33,447 nucleotides of DNA, taken from NCBI GenBank assembly GCA_017744855.1, contig JAGIAK010000023.1:1-33447 (forward strand), written 5' to 3'. This DNA comes from Microbacterium sp. (GTDB lineage Bacteria > Actinomycetota > Actinomycetes > Actinomycetales > Microbacteriaceae). Of this stretch, positions 24,113 to 31,126 are shown in pieces (within the stretch, counting starts at the first letter, position 1; the number at the start of each line of letters is the position of its first letter). The translations under genes were made by a program, and so were the position numbers. The notes beneath the pieces are model-generated. The model saw only the letters and a list, made by a program, of their open reading frames with translations. It did not search any database and was not told where the DNA came from.

Positions 24113-25216
24113 TCACAGTCCGCGGTCCCTCGTGTTCGCGAACGGCATCGTGTGCACGCCGCGTGCGGATCCGCGGCGCTTCAGATGCTCGATGAAGGCG
24201 AGCACCTGCGCCACCGCGGTGTAGAGCTCCTCGGGGATCTCCCTGCCGATCTCGCACGCCGCGTGCAGCGCACGGGCGAGAGGCACGTCGCGGATCATCG
24301 GCACGCCCGTCTCCTCCGCCTTCTCGCGGATCTTCTGAGCGACGACCCCCGCGCCCTTCGCGACCACCCGCGGCGCGGACTTGCCCGGCTCGTAACGAAG
24401 GGCGACGGCCACGTGGGTGGGGTTCACGAGCACGACGTCGCTGTCGCCGACAGCGGCGATCATACGGTTGCGGCTCATCGCGATCTGGCGGGACCGGCGC
24501 TGCGAGCGCACGAGCGGGTCGCCCTCGCTCTTCTTGTGCTCGTCCTTCGCCTCCTGCTTGGTCATGTGCGTGTGCTTGCGGTTGCGGCGCAGCACGACGG
24601 CGACGTCGATCGCCGCGAGCAGGATGCCGACGACGACGGCGACCTGGAGCAACGCCACCGCTCCCCCTGCGGCCTGCTCCAGCAGCCAGCTCACGTTGTG
24701 GCTGCCGCTGGCCATGAGCACAGGCACGAGGCCCGAGATGACGATCCACAGCGCCACGCCGATCGCCACGGTCTTCAGCAGGGCTTTGGCGCCCTCCCAG
24801 AGCGCCTGCTGCCCGAAGACCCGCTTCAGCCCTGCGGCGATGTTGAACTGCTCGGTGCGCGCCGGCACGCCGCGCAGATGGATCCCGCCCTGGGCGACCG
24901 CAGTGGCCGCCGTCGCGAGGAGCACGACGATCAGCAGGGGCAGCAGCACGCCGCCCAGCGAGGTGAGCGCGGTGGTCAGCGCCCCGACGGCCGCGGCCTT
25001 CGTCGGATGCGCGACGACCTGCGTGACACCGAGGGACAGCTCGGTGAGCAGTTGCGCGGCCGATCCGATCGTCGGCACCGTCATGACCGCGGCGGCGGCG
25101 ATGCACACCCACGCGGTGAAGTCCTGACTGCGACCGATCTGGCCCTTCTTGCGCGCCTCGGCGAGGCGGCGCTCTGTGGCCTTCTCGGTACGCTCCCCGC
25201 TGTCCGCCGTGCTCAT
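24113..25216 (-). CDS. flhB: Flagellar export substrate-switch protein FlhB
   Basis: This 367-residue protein has the family N-terminus GERTEKATERRLAEARKKGQIGRSQD, four membrane helices, and a cytosolic C-terminal domain. The autocleavage motif NPTH is intact at residues 265-268 (VLVNPTHVAVALRY). Cleavage there normally switches secretion from rod/hook to filament proteins. The basic linker RKHTHMTKQEAKDEHKKSEGDP fits the family. ATG 25216 overlaps the fliR stop (ATGA). It belongs to the export unit transcribed with fliP, fliQ, fliR and flhA. Confidence 0.97.
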   Translation of the reverse strand: MSTADSGERTEKATERRLAEARKKGQIGRSQDFTAWVCIAAAAVMTVPTIGSAAQLLTELSLGVTQVVAHPTKAAAVGALTTALTSLGGVLLPLLIVVLLATAATAVAQGGIHLRGVPARTEQFNIAAGLKRVFGQQALWEGAKALLKTVAIGVALWIVISGLVPVLMASGSHNVSWLLEQAAGGAVALLQVAVVVGILLAAIDVAVVLRRNRKHTHMTKQEAKDEHKKSEGDPLVRSQRRSRQIAMSRNRMIAAVGDSDVVLVNPTHVAVALRYEPGKSAPRVVAKGAGVVAQKIREKAEETGVPMIRDVPLARALHAACEIGREIPEELYTAVAQVLAFIEHLKRRGSARGVHTMPFANTRDRGL

Positions 25217-25977
25217 CCGGCCACCCCCAGCAGCAGTCGCACCGCGTCGTCGGCGATGACCGCGACGACGCCGGGGAGGGCGGCGTACACGAAGCCGACG
25301 AGCAGCAGGGTCAATGCGATCTTGATGGGGAAGCCCATCGCGAACGCGTTCAGCGCCGGAGCCACACGGGTCACGAGGCCGAGCCCGACGTCCGCGAGGA
25401 ACAGCACGATCAGCAGCGGCCCTGCGATCTGCACCGCGCTGAGCATCATCTGCCCCACCGCGCCGGTGAGGGCCTCGGCAGGCCGGGCGAGATCGAGCGT
25501 GCCGGTGACGGGGATCGCGTCGAAGGAGCGGAAGAGCCCGGCGAGCACGAGCTGGTAGCCGTCCGAGGCGAAGAGCAGCAGGATCGCCGTCATCTGGAAG
25601 AGCCGTGTGAACTGGGCGCCGTTGATCGCCATGCCGGGGTCGAAGGCCTGTGCCATCTGGAAGCCGCCGAACGTGTCGACGAGGTGGCCGGCACCCTGGA
25701 TGGCACTGAACAGGGCCATCACGAGGAAGCCGAGCAGTGCGCCGGTGAGCGCCTGACCCGCCAGCGCGAGCAGGAACCCGCCGGTGTCGAGGCGCTCGTA
25801 GCCTGGCGCGACCACCGGCGAGACGGCGAGGGCGAGCCCGGCGCCGAGCATCGCCTTGATCCGCATCGGGATGGCGCTGTGGCTGAACGGCGGGGCGATC
25901 ACGAGGAACGCCGTGATCCGCACGCACGCGAGAGCCGTGGCCTCGAGCCACACGAAGTCGATGGGGATGTGCATCAT
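25213..25977 (-). CDS. fliR: Flagellar export protein FliR
   Basis: This is a 254-residue membrane protein of the export gate core, where FliP, FliQ and FliR form a helical channel assembly. Several strongly hydrophobic segments are visible, including TALACVRITAFLVIAPPFS and SAVQIAGPLLIVLFLADVGLGLVTRVAPALNAFAMGFPIKIALTLLLVGF, the latter a FliR hallmark. The start is at ATG 25977, overlapping the fliQ stop (ATGA); a second ATG follows directly. Coupled translation with fliQ and flhB is expected. Confidence 0.95.
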   Translation of the reverse strand: MMHIPIDFVWLEATALACVRITAFLVIAPPFSHSAIPMRIKAMLGAGLALAVSPVVAPGYERLDTGGFLLALAGQALTGALLGFLVMALFSAIQGAGHLVDTFGGFQMAQAFDPGMAINGAQFTRLFQMTAILLLFASDGYQLVLAGLFRSFDAIPVTGTLDLARPAEALTGAVGQMMLSAVQIAGPLLIVLFLADVGLGLVTRVAPALNAFAMGFPIKIALTLLLVGFVYAALPGVVAVIADDAVRLLLGVAG

Positions 25978-26249
25978 CCGCCGTTCAGGAGCCCGGGGAT
26001 GCGGGCGAACATCTCGTTCGTGAACGCGATGAGCTCGGCGATCATCCAGTGTCCGCTCACAAGCAGCGCGATGCCGACCGCCACGAGCTTCGGCACGAAG
26101 GAGATCGTCATCTCCTGCACCTGGGTGATCGACTGCAGCAGCGAGATCGCGAACCCCACGACGAGCGCGGTGAGCAGCAGCGGCGCGCAGAGCTTGGCCC
26201 CGAGCAGGAGGGCCGCCTGGCCGATGTCGATGACGGCTTCCGGGCTCAT
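25974..26249 (-). CDS. fliQ: Flagellar export protein FliQ
   Basis: This is a 91-residue two-helix membrane protein with the standard FliQ pattern: AALLLGAKLCAPLLLTALVVGFAISLLQSITQVQEMTISFVPKLVAV followed by a second hydrophobic helix. The QSITQVQEMTISFVPK stretch is highly conserved in the family. ATG 26249 overlaps the fliP stop (ATGA), and its own stop overlaps the fliR start. Length is normal. Confidence 0.96.
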   Translation of the reverse strand: MSPEAVIDIGQAALLLGAKLCAPLLLTALVVGFAISLLQSITQVQEMTISFVPKLVAVGIALLVSGHWMIAELIAFTNEMFARIPGLLNGG

Positions 26250-27082
26250 CCGCCGCCGCCGTTGTAGGACTGGACGAGCGCCGTGATGACCATGCCCCAG
26301 CCATCGATGAGCAGGAACAGGAGGATCTTGAACGGCAGCGAGATCATCACCGGCGGCAGCATCATCATGCCCATCGACATCAGAGCGCTGGCGACGACGA
26401 GATCGATGACGAGGAACGGCACGAAGATCACGAAGCCGATGAGGAACGCGGCGCGCAGCTCGCTGAGCATGAACGCGGGCACCAGCGTCTGCAGGCCGAT
26501 CGTCGAGGGGTCGGCCGGGTTGTCGAGGTGCGCCGCGCGGTGCATCAGTGCGATGTCCTCTTCGCGGGTGTACGACAGCATCCAGTGCCGCAGCGGCTCC
26601 TGGGCGAGCTCGAACGCCCGGCCGAAGTCGATCTGACCCGCCGTGAACGGGCTGACCGCCACGGTGTTGATGTCGGTGAGCACCGGCCACATGATGAACA
26701 GCGTCAGGAAGAGGCTGAGGCCTGCGAGCACCTGGTTCGGCGGGATCGACGGCAGCGACAGCGCGTTTCGGGTGAGGGCGAGCACCACGAAGATCTTGGT
26801 GAAGCTGGACATCATCAGCAGCAGGGCGGGCGCGACGCTGAGCACGGTGATGCCCAGCAGCGTCATGATGCTGTCGGAGGGTGTGCCGTTGATGCCGTTG
26901 ATCGTGACGCCATCGCCGTCGCCGGACTCGGCGGGCAGCAGCGTCGCAGCCTGCGCTCCGGCGGGATGCAGCAGCAGGAGGGCGACCGTGACGGCGACGG
27001 CCACGGCGGCGAGCACCAGCACCCGGCGACGCAGGAGTCCCGCGGGGCGGGACGGCGCGGCGGTCGCGACGGGTTCGGGCAC
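26246..27082 (-). CDS. fliP: Flagellar export gate protein FliP
   Basis: This is a 278-residue export-gate protein. GTG 27082 follows CAGGGAG. A signal-like hydrophobic segment (RRVLVLAAVAVAVTVALLLLHPAGAQA) is followed by a short periplasmic stretch. The family block LLMMSSFTKIFVVLALTRNALSLPSIPPNQVLAGLSLFLTLFIMWPVL and the C-terminal ALMSMGMMMLPPVMISLPFKILLFLLIDGW are typical. It opens the fliP-fliQ-fliR-flhB-flhA unit under a sigma-28-type promoter at 27153-27179. The 70-nt leader carries ANGGA motifs. Confidence 0.97.
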   Translation of the reverse strand: MPEPVATAAPSRPAGLLRRRVLVLAAVAVAVTVALLLLHPAGAQAATLLPAESGDGDGVTINGINGTPSDSIMTLLGITVLSVAPALLLMMSSFTKIFVVLALTRNALSLPSIPPNQVLAGLSLFLTLFIMWPVLTDINTVAVSPFTAGQIDFGRAFELAQEPLRHWMLSYTREEDIALMHRAAHLDNPADPSTIGLQTLVPAFMLSELRAAFLIGFVIFVPFLVIDLVVASALMSMGMMMLPPVMISLPFKILLFLLIDGWGMVITALVQSYNGGGG

Positions 27083-27152
27083 GGCGGCACTCCCTGATGG
27101 GTGACGTGGCCGATCCGTAGCCGAGGGTCGAGCGATCCGTGCTCGCAGTCGA

Positions 27153-27179
27153 CTATCGCGACAGCGCGGCGACCGGTAA
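27153..27179 (-). promoter_or_regulatory. Predicted sigma-28 promoter of the fliP export operon
   Basis: Minus strand TTAC (27179-27176), exactly 15 nt, CGCGATAG (27160-27153) followed by TCG. The same element and spacing occur before flgN and flbD. The predicted start of RNA near 27145 gives a leader of about 60 nt before GTG 27082. Confidence 0.75.
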
Positions 27180-27199
27180 CCGCCGCGGGCGATGAGCGA

Positions 27200-27616
27200 T
27201 CAGGCGATCGACTTCAGCGGGCGCTCCTCGGCGGTCGCTGGGAGGTCCTGCGTCGCGGGCTCCTCGGCCCCCGCCTCGACGGGCGCCGCCTCCTGCGTGT
27301 CGACGAGGTTGATGCCGTGCTCGGAGACGCCGAGCACGTAGCGGATGCCGCCGAACTCGGCGACCACGAGCGAGGCTCGTCCGCCGAGGCCGGAGCGGGC
27401 GACGACGGTGATGCGCTCGGGCTTCGCGCGTGCGCCGGAGGACGTGCGGCGCGGGGTGCGCGAGACGAGGGCGGCGAGTCGCTTCGGGACCAGCTCCGAC
27501 AGCGGACTGGTGCCCTTCGCCTGGCTCTTCTGCAACCGGCGGCTGAGGAAGAGCAGCAGCGCGAGCACCGCACCCAGCGCGACGATCGCACGCAGCGCGA
27601 TGAGCAGGTCGTCCAT
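27200..27616 (-). CDS. fliO: Flagellar biosynthetic protein FliO
   Basis: This is a 138-residue protein with one N-terminal membrane helix (LRAIVALGAVLALLLFLSRRLQ), a basic cytosolic linker, and a small beta domain (ITVVARSGLGGRASLVVAEFGGIRYVLGVSEHGINLV). The Ala/Glu-rich tail follows. This is the FliO layout, and its position 3 nt after fliN and before fliP supports the call. FliO helps assemble FliP. FliO sequence is poorly conserved, so the identification is partly contextual. Confidence 0.88.
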   Translation of the reverse strand: MDDLLIALRAIVALGAVLALLLFLSRRLQKSQAKGTSPLSELVPKRLAALVSRTPRRTSSGARAKPERITVVARSGLGGRASLVVAEFGGIRYVLGVSEHGINLVDTQEAAPVEAGAEEPATQDLPATAEERPLKSIA

Positions 27617-27619
27617 GGC

Positions 27620-28276
27620 TCAGACGACCTCGGCGCCGTCGAGGATGCGCTCGACCCTGATCGCGAAGTCGCCCTCGGCGACGACGACCGTGCCGTGGCC
27701 GATCAGCCGGCCGTTCAGCTTGATGTCGGCGGGCGAGCCCGCTGCGCGGTCCAGCTCGACGACGCGCCCCGGCTCCAGCGACAGCACGTCGCGCACCGGC
27801 ATCCGGGTGCGGCCGATCTCGACCACCAGCTCCATCTCGACGCCGGCGATCCGGCTCAACCGCTGCGGCTGCCCCGAGGCCGACGCCCGGTCCCCGTCGA
27901 TGCGCACCGCGGCGCGCGCGACCACGGCGCCGTCGGCGTCGACGAGGTCGAACACCTGGGTGCCCGGCGCGGTGAACACGTCGACGGCGTCGACGACCTC
28001 GCCGTCGCCGAGAGCGCCTGCGCCCAGCACGGCAACGGCGGACTCGAAGATCGGATGCAGGCGGTCGGCCAGCGGTGCGTCCTGCGAGCCGTCCTCGAGC
28101 TGCGAGGGGTCGGCGACCTGCACGGCGATGCGCGCGCCAGGGGTGCCGGTGAAGGTCACGACGACGGCCTCCCCGACCGCACCGGGATCGGTGGACGGCG
28201 TCGGGATGACGGGGTAGCCGAAAGGCAGCTTGCCGGCGATGGCCGCGGCGACGGCGGTCCCGTGGAAGGTGCTCAT
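27620..28276 (-). CDS. fliN: Flagellar switch protein FliN, with N-terminal extension
   Basis: This is a 218-residue switch protein; typical FliN is ~130-140 residues. The C-terminal SpoA domain is clear at ~145-212: VEMELVVEIGRTRMPVRDVLSLEPGRVVELDRAAG, then INGRLIGHG-like LNGRLIGHGTVVV and DFAIRVERIL. The extra 130 residues (FESAVAVLGAGALGDGEVVDAVDVFTAP and others) resemble the CheC-like middle of FliY in position, but the CheC phosphatase residues are not visible. ATG 28276 overlaps the fliM stop by 1 nt. It forms the C ring with FliM and sets motor rotation. Confidence 0.92.
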   Translation of the reverse strand: MSTFHGTAVAAAIAGKLPFGYPVIPTPSTDPGAVGEAVVVTFTGTPGARIAVQVADPSQLEDGSQDAPLADRLHPIFESAVAVLGAGALGDGEVVDAVDVFTAPGTQVFDLVDADGAVVARAAVRIDGDRASASGQPQRLSRIAGVEMELVVEIGRTRMPVRDVLSLEPGRVVELDRAAGSPADIKLNGRLIGHGTVVVAEGDFAIRVERILDGAEVV

Positions 28277-29196
28277 CAGTGGGTCTCCTCGTGGGTGGTC
28301 GTGATCATGCAGGTGAGGCGGGAGCCGCGGCTGCCAGGGGTGGCGCGGGCGATGGGGGTGTCCCCGGCGACCAGCTCGTACGGCACGGTGTCGGGGTGCG
28401 GCAGACGCAGCAGATCGCCTGGCGCGAGGTCGAGCACCTCGCCGGCCCCGATCGTCAGCGGCGCGAGCCGCAAGGTCAGCTCCAGCGGGGTGCTGCGCAC
28501 CTGCTCCAGCGTCTGCTGCCTCGTGTGCGGCGTCGCGGCGTCGGAGCCGGTGGCGGCGAGACGGTCGACGACGGCGGATGCCGGGAGCATGACGGTCGCC
28601 GTCGTCTCGACGTCGCCCAGTCGCATCGCGTACCGCGCGACGATCACCGCGGCTGCGCCCGAGATCACCTGCATGTACTGGGGGTTGTAGTGCACGGCCG
28701 AGAATCGCGGCTCTCCGGGGAGCAGGGCGCCGAGGCTCGCGTGCAGGTGCTCGAACGTGCCCTCCATGAGGTGCCGCACGAGGGCGAGCTCGATCGGGGT
28801 GAACGTGCGCCCCTCGGGAAGCGAGGTGCTGCGGCCTCCCATCATCTGCACGACCCACAACAGCGCGCTGTCGAGCCCGAACTGCACGACGCAGGGTTCC
28901 TCGCGGTCGGCGAAGGCGCCGGCCACCATCGCGGTGGTGCCTGGCAGCGTCGCCGCGTACTCCTCGTACGAGACCAGCTCCACGCCCTCCAGCGAGAGGT
29001 GGGCGCGCACCCGGATCTTGTCGGTGAGCTGCGACGACCAGAGTCGCGCGAACGACTCGAACGCGGCTTCCAGGTGGCGGGTGCTCTCGCGTCCGAGCTG
29101 CGCCGGTCGGCTGAAGTCGTACTCGGGCAGGCGATCGGTGCGATCGGCTGCGAGCGTCGCGGTGCTCATGTCGGTCTCCTCGACGACGGCGGTCAC
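28276..29196 (-). CDS. fliM: Flagellar motor switch protein FliM
   Basis: This 306-residue C-ring protein has a CheC/CheX-like middle domain (DFSRPAQLGRESTRHLEAAFESFARLWSSQLTDKIR, then ALLWVVQMMGGR, IELALVRHLMEGTFEHL, NPQYMQVISGAAAVIVARYAM) and a C-terminal SpoA domain (LTLRLAPLTIGAGEVLDLAPGDLLRL). The GTG at 29196 overlaps the motB stop. ATG 29169 (MSTATLAADRTD) with GAGGAG upstream is an equally plausible start. The usual N-terminal CheY-binding motif (EIDALL-like) is absent; DRLPEYDFSRP begins the domain almost directly. Confidence 0.93.
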   Translation of the reverse strand: MTAVVEETDMSTATLAADRTDRLPEYDFSRPAQLGRESTRHLEAAFESFARLWSSQLTDKIRVRAHLSLEGVELVSYEEYAATLPGTTAMVAGAFADREEPCVVQFGLDSALLWVVQMMGGRSTSLPEGRTFTPIELALVRHLMEGTFEHLHASLGALLPGEPRFSAVHYNPQYMQVISGAAAVIVARYAMRLGDVETTATVMLPASAVVDRLAATGSDAATPHTRQQTLEQVRSTPLELTLRLAPLTIGAGEVLDLAPGDLLRLPHPDTVPYELVAGDTPIARATPGSRGSRLTCMITTTHEETH

Positions 29197-30011
29197 GGTG
29201 ATCCCTTCTCCTCGGCGGCGACGAGCGCGGGTATCAGCGCCCGCACCTGCTCCTCCTCCGCCGATTCCACGACGATGTCGACGCGCCGGTTGCTGGCCAG
29301 CGCCTCAGGGGTGTCCCCCGCGGCCAGGGGTCTGGTGTCCGAGAACGCGGTCGCGCGCACCCGGGATCCCGCGATCCCCTCATGCTCGACGAGGAAGCGC
29401 GCGACCTGCGTCGACCGCCCGCCGGAGAGCTCCCAGTTCGTCGGGAACGGAGCAGCGGCGAGGCGATGGTCGGCGTGACCCTCGACGCTCACCTGATTGC
29501 CGACGCCCGCGATCACGTCGCCGATCGCGTCGAGCACGGCATCCGCCTTGCCGGAGAGGTTCGTGCTGTTGTCGGAGAAGAAGGTCTCGGCTCCGACGAG
29601 GCCGACCTTGAGGCCGCGGTCGTCGATGACGAACTCCACCGTGTCCTGCAGCCCCTGGGCGGCGAGGGCGGTGCGCATGCGCTCGCGCAGCCCCTCGAGC
29701 GACTCCAGCTCGGCGGCGGCACGTGCGGTGAGGTCGACGACGCCCTCGTCCTTGATGAGGTCGGGCGGGATGACCATGCCCTGCGCGGTGTCGGCGCCGC
29801 CGTCCTTCTCCTCCTGACCGAAGCCGGTGGCGAGGCTGTTGGCGAGCAACTCGAACTTGGTCTTGTCGACGTTCGAGACGGCGAAGAGCACGATGAACAA
29901 GCACATCAGCACCGTCACCATGTCGGCGTAGGACACGGCCCAGCGCTCGTCTGGCTCGTCGTGCGACTCGTCGGCGTGGCCGCGTCCCCCCGCACGACGG
30001 GCCGTGCTCAC
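29193..30011 (-). CDS. motB: Flagellar stator protein MotB
   Basis: This is a 272-residue stator subunit starting GTG 30011, overlapping the motA stop (GTGA). The single membrane helix (RWAVSYADMVTVLMCLFIVLFAVS) carries the ion-binding Asp at residue 30 in YADMVT. A plug/linker region follows, then an OmpA-like peptidoglycan-binding domain: VEGHADHR, FPTNWELSGGRSTQVARFL, SDTRPLAAGDTPEALASNRRVDIVV. The NWELS signature is diagnostic. It anchors the motor to the wall and conducts ions with MotA. Confidence 0.95.
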   Translation of the reverse strand: MSTARRAGGRGHADESHDEPDERWAVSYADMVTVLMCLFIVLFAVSNVDKTKFELLANSLATGFGQEEKDGGADTAQGMVIPPDLIKDEGVVDLTARAAAELESLEGLRERMRTALAAQGLQDTVEFVIDDRGLKVGLVGAETFFSDNSTNLSGKADAVLDAIGDVIAGVGNQVSVEGHADHRLAAAPFPTNWELSGGRSTQVARFLVEHEGIAGSRVRATAFSDTRPLAAGDTPEALASNRRVDIVVESAEEEQVRALIPALVAAEEKGSP

Positions 30012-30802
30012 GCGGCCTCCTCCGCCTGGCGCGCCTGCTTCCGCGCGCGCGACTTCGGCTTGACGCTGCACAGCGCCTCGAGGCGCTCCTGCAGCAGGTG
30101 CGGGGCGCTGCCGGCGTGGATCGCCAGCATGCCCTCGGTGATGAGCATCATCCGCTCCAGCTCCACCGCGCCGATCCGGTGCAGACGGCCGGCGATGGGG
30201 TTCCAGATGAAGTTCGCCGAGAGCAGGCCCCACAGCGTGGCGACGAACGCGGCGGCGATCATCGGGCCGAGGTGGTCGGGCTCGTCGAGCTTCTCCAGCA
30301 CGTGGGTGAGCGACACCACCGTCCCCACGATGCCGATGGTCGGGGCGTAGCCGCCGATCGAGGAGAAGAACTTCGCGGCGACCCGGTTGCGCGAGGAGGT
30401 GGCGGTGACCTCGTCGTCCATGATGAGGCGGAGCTCGTCGCCGTCCGTTCCGTCGGCGAGCGCTTGCAGCGCCTGACGGGTGAAGGCGTCCGGTGCCCCG
30501 TCGAGCTCCTGCTCCAGGGCGAGCAGCCCCTCGCCGCGCGCCTTCTCCGCGTAGCCGACGAGGAACGGGATGACGGCTTCCGGGGTCATCTTCGGCCCGC
30601 GCACCATGCGGCCGAGGCTCTGCACGGCGAGGATCGTGTCGCGCAGCGTGTGGCTGGCGATGCCGACGCCGATGGACGCGCCGAGCACCAGGATCATCGG
30701 GGCGGGGATGAGCAGCGCCTGGAAGCTCGCCCCCTCCATCGTGATCATGGCGACGAGGGCTCCGAACGCCAGGAGGACGCCGACGAGGAACGCGGGGTCC
30801 AC
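30008..30802 (-). CDS. motA: Flagellar stator protein MotA
   Basis: This is a 264-residue stator with four membrane helices: FLVGVLLAFGALVAMIT, FQALLIPAPMILVLGASIGVGIAS, and the C-terminal pair YAPTIGIVGTVVSLTHVLEKLD and MIAAAFVATLWGLLSANFIWNPIA. The cytosolic loop between helices 2 and 3 carries charged residues that contact the rotor. GTG 30802 begins 1 nt after the flbD stop. The pair PTIGIVGTV and GLLSANFIWNPIA are family signatures. Ion specificity (H+ or Na+) is not clear. Confidence 0.95.
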   Translation of the reverse strand: MDPAFLVGVLLAFGALVAMITMEGASFQALLIPAPMILVLGASIGVGIASHTLRDTILAVQSLGRMVRGPKMTPEAVIPFLVGYAEKARGEGLLALEQELDGAPDAFTRQALQALADGTDGDELRLIMDDEVTATSSRNRVAAKFFSSIGGYAPTIGIVGTVVSLTHVLEKLDEPDHLGPMIAAAFVATLWGLLSANFIWNPIAGRLHRIGAVELERMMLITEGMLAIHAGSAPHLLQERLEALCSVKPKSRARKQARQAEEAA

Positions 30803-30803
30803 C

Positions 30804-31019
30804 TCAGTCCACCGCCTTCCGGATCATCGCGTCGGCCTCCTGGAGCACCCTCGCGCGGTAGGCGACGATGAGGTCGACGAGCGTGCCGAGGCTCTCCGCG
30901 ATGACGTAGACGTTCCCGTCGACCATGTGCAGCGTCGTGTCCGGCGACGCGTGGACGCGCTCGATCAGGTCGGGGTTGACCCCGAACCGTGAACGGTCGA
31001 GGCGGGTGACGATGATCAT
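30804..31019 (-). CDS. flbD: FlbD family flagellar protein
   Basis: This is a 71-residue protein with MIIVTRLDRSRFGVNPDLIERVHASPDTTLHMVDGNVYVIAESLGTLVDLIVAYR in short recognisable blocks, the FlbD-family pattern of small proteins between flgE and motA. I chose ATG 31019 (MIIVTRL), preceded by GGAGACCACTCG, over ATG 31037, because family members begin MI(x)VTRL. Its role is not well defined. First gene of the flbD-motA-motB-fliM-fliN-fliO unit behind the promoter at 31064-31090. Confidence 0.88.
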   Translation of the reverse strand: MIIVTRLDRSRFGVNPDLIERVHASPDTTLHMVDGNVYVIAESLGTLVDLIVAYRARVLQEADAMIRKAVD

Positions 31020-31063
31020 CGAGTGGTCTCCGGGCATCGGGACGGCGGGGGAAGTCTCCCCGA

Positions 31064-31090
31064 CTATCGCGACACGGCCCGCCCCGGTAA
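31064..31090 (-). promoter_or_regulatory. Predicted sigma-28 promoter of the flbD-motAB-fliMNO operon
   Basis: Minus strand TTAC (31090-31087), exactly 15 nt, CGCGATAG (31071-31064), then TCGGGGAGACTTCCCC. A GGGGA-GACT-TCCCC hairpin starts at the predicted 5' end of the RNA. It lies in the gap between the flgE stop and the flbD start. Confidence 0.75.
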
Positions 31091-31126
31091 CCGAGGCGGG
31101 CCGTGTCGATCCGGGGATCAGGAGGG

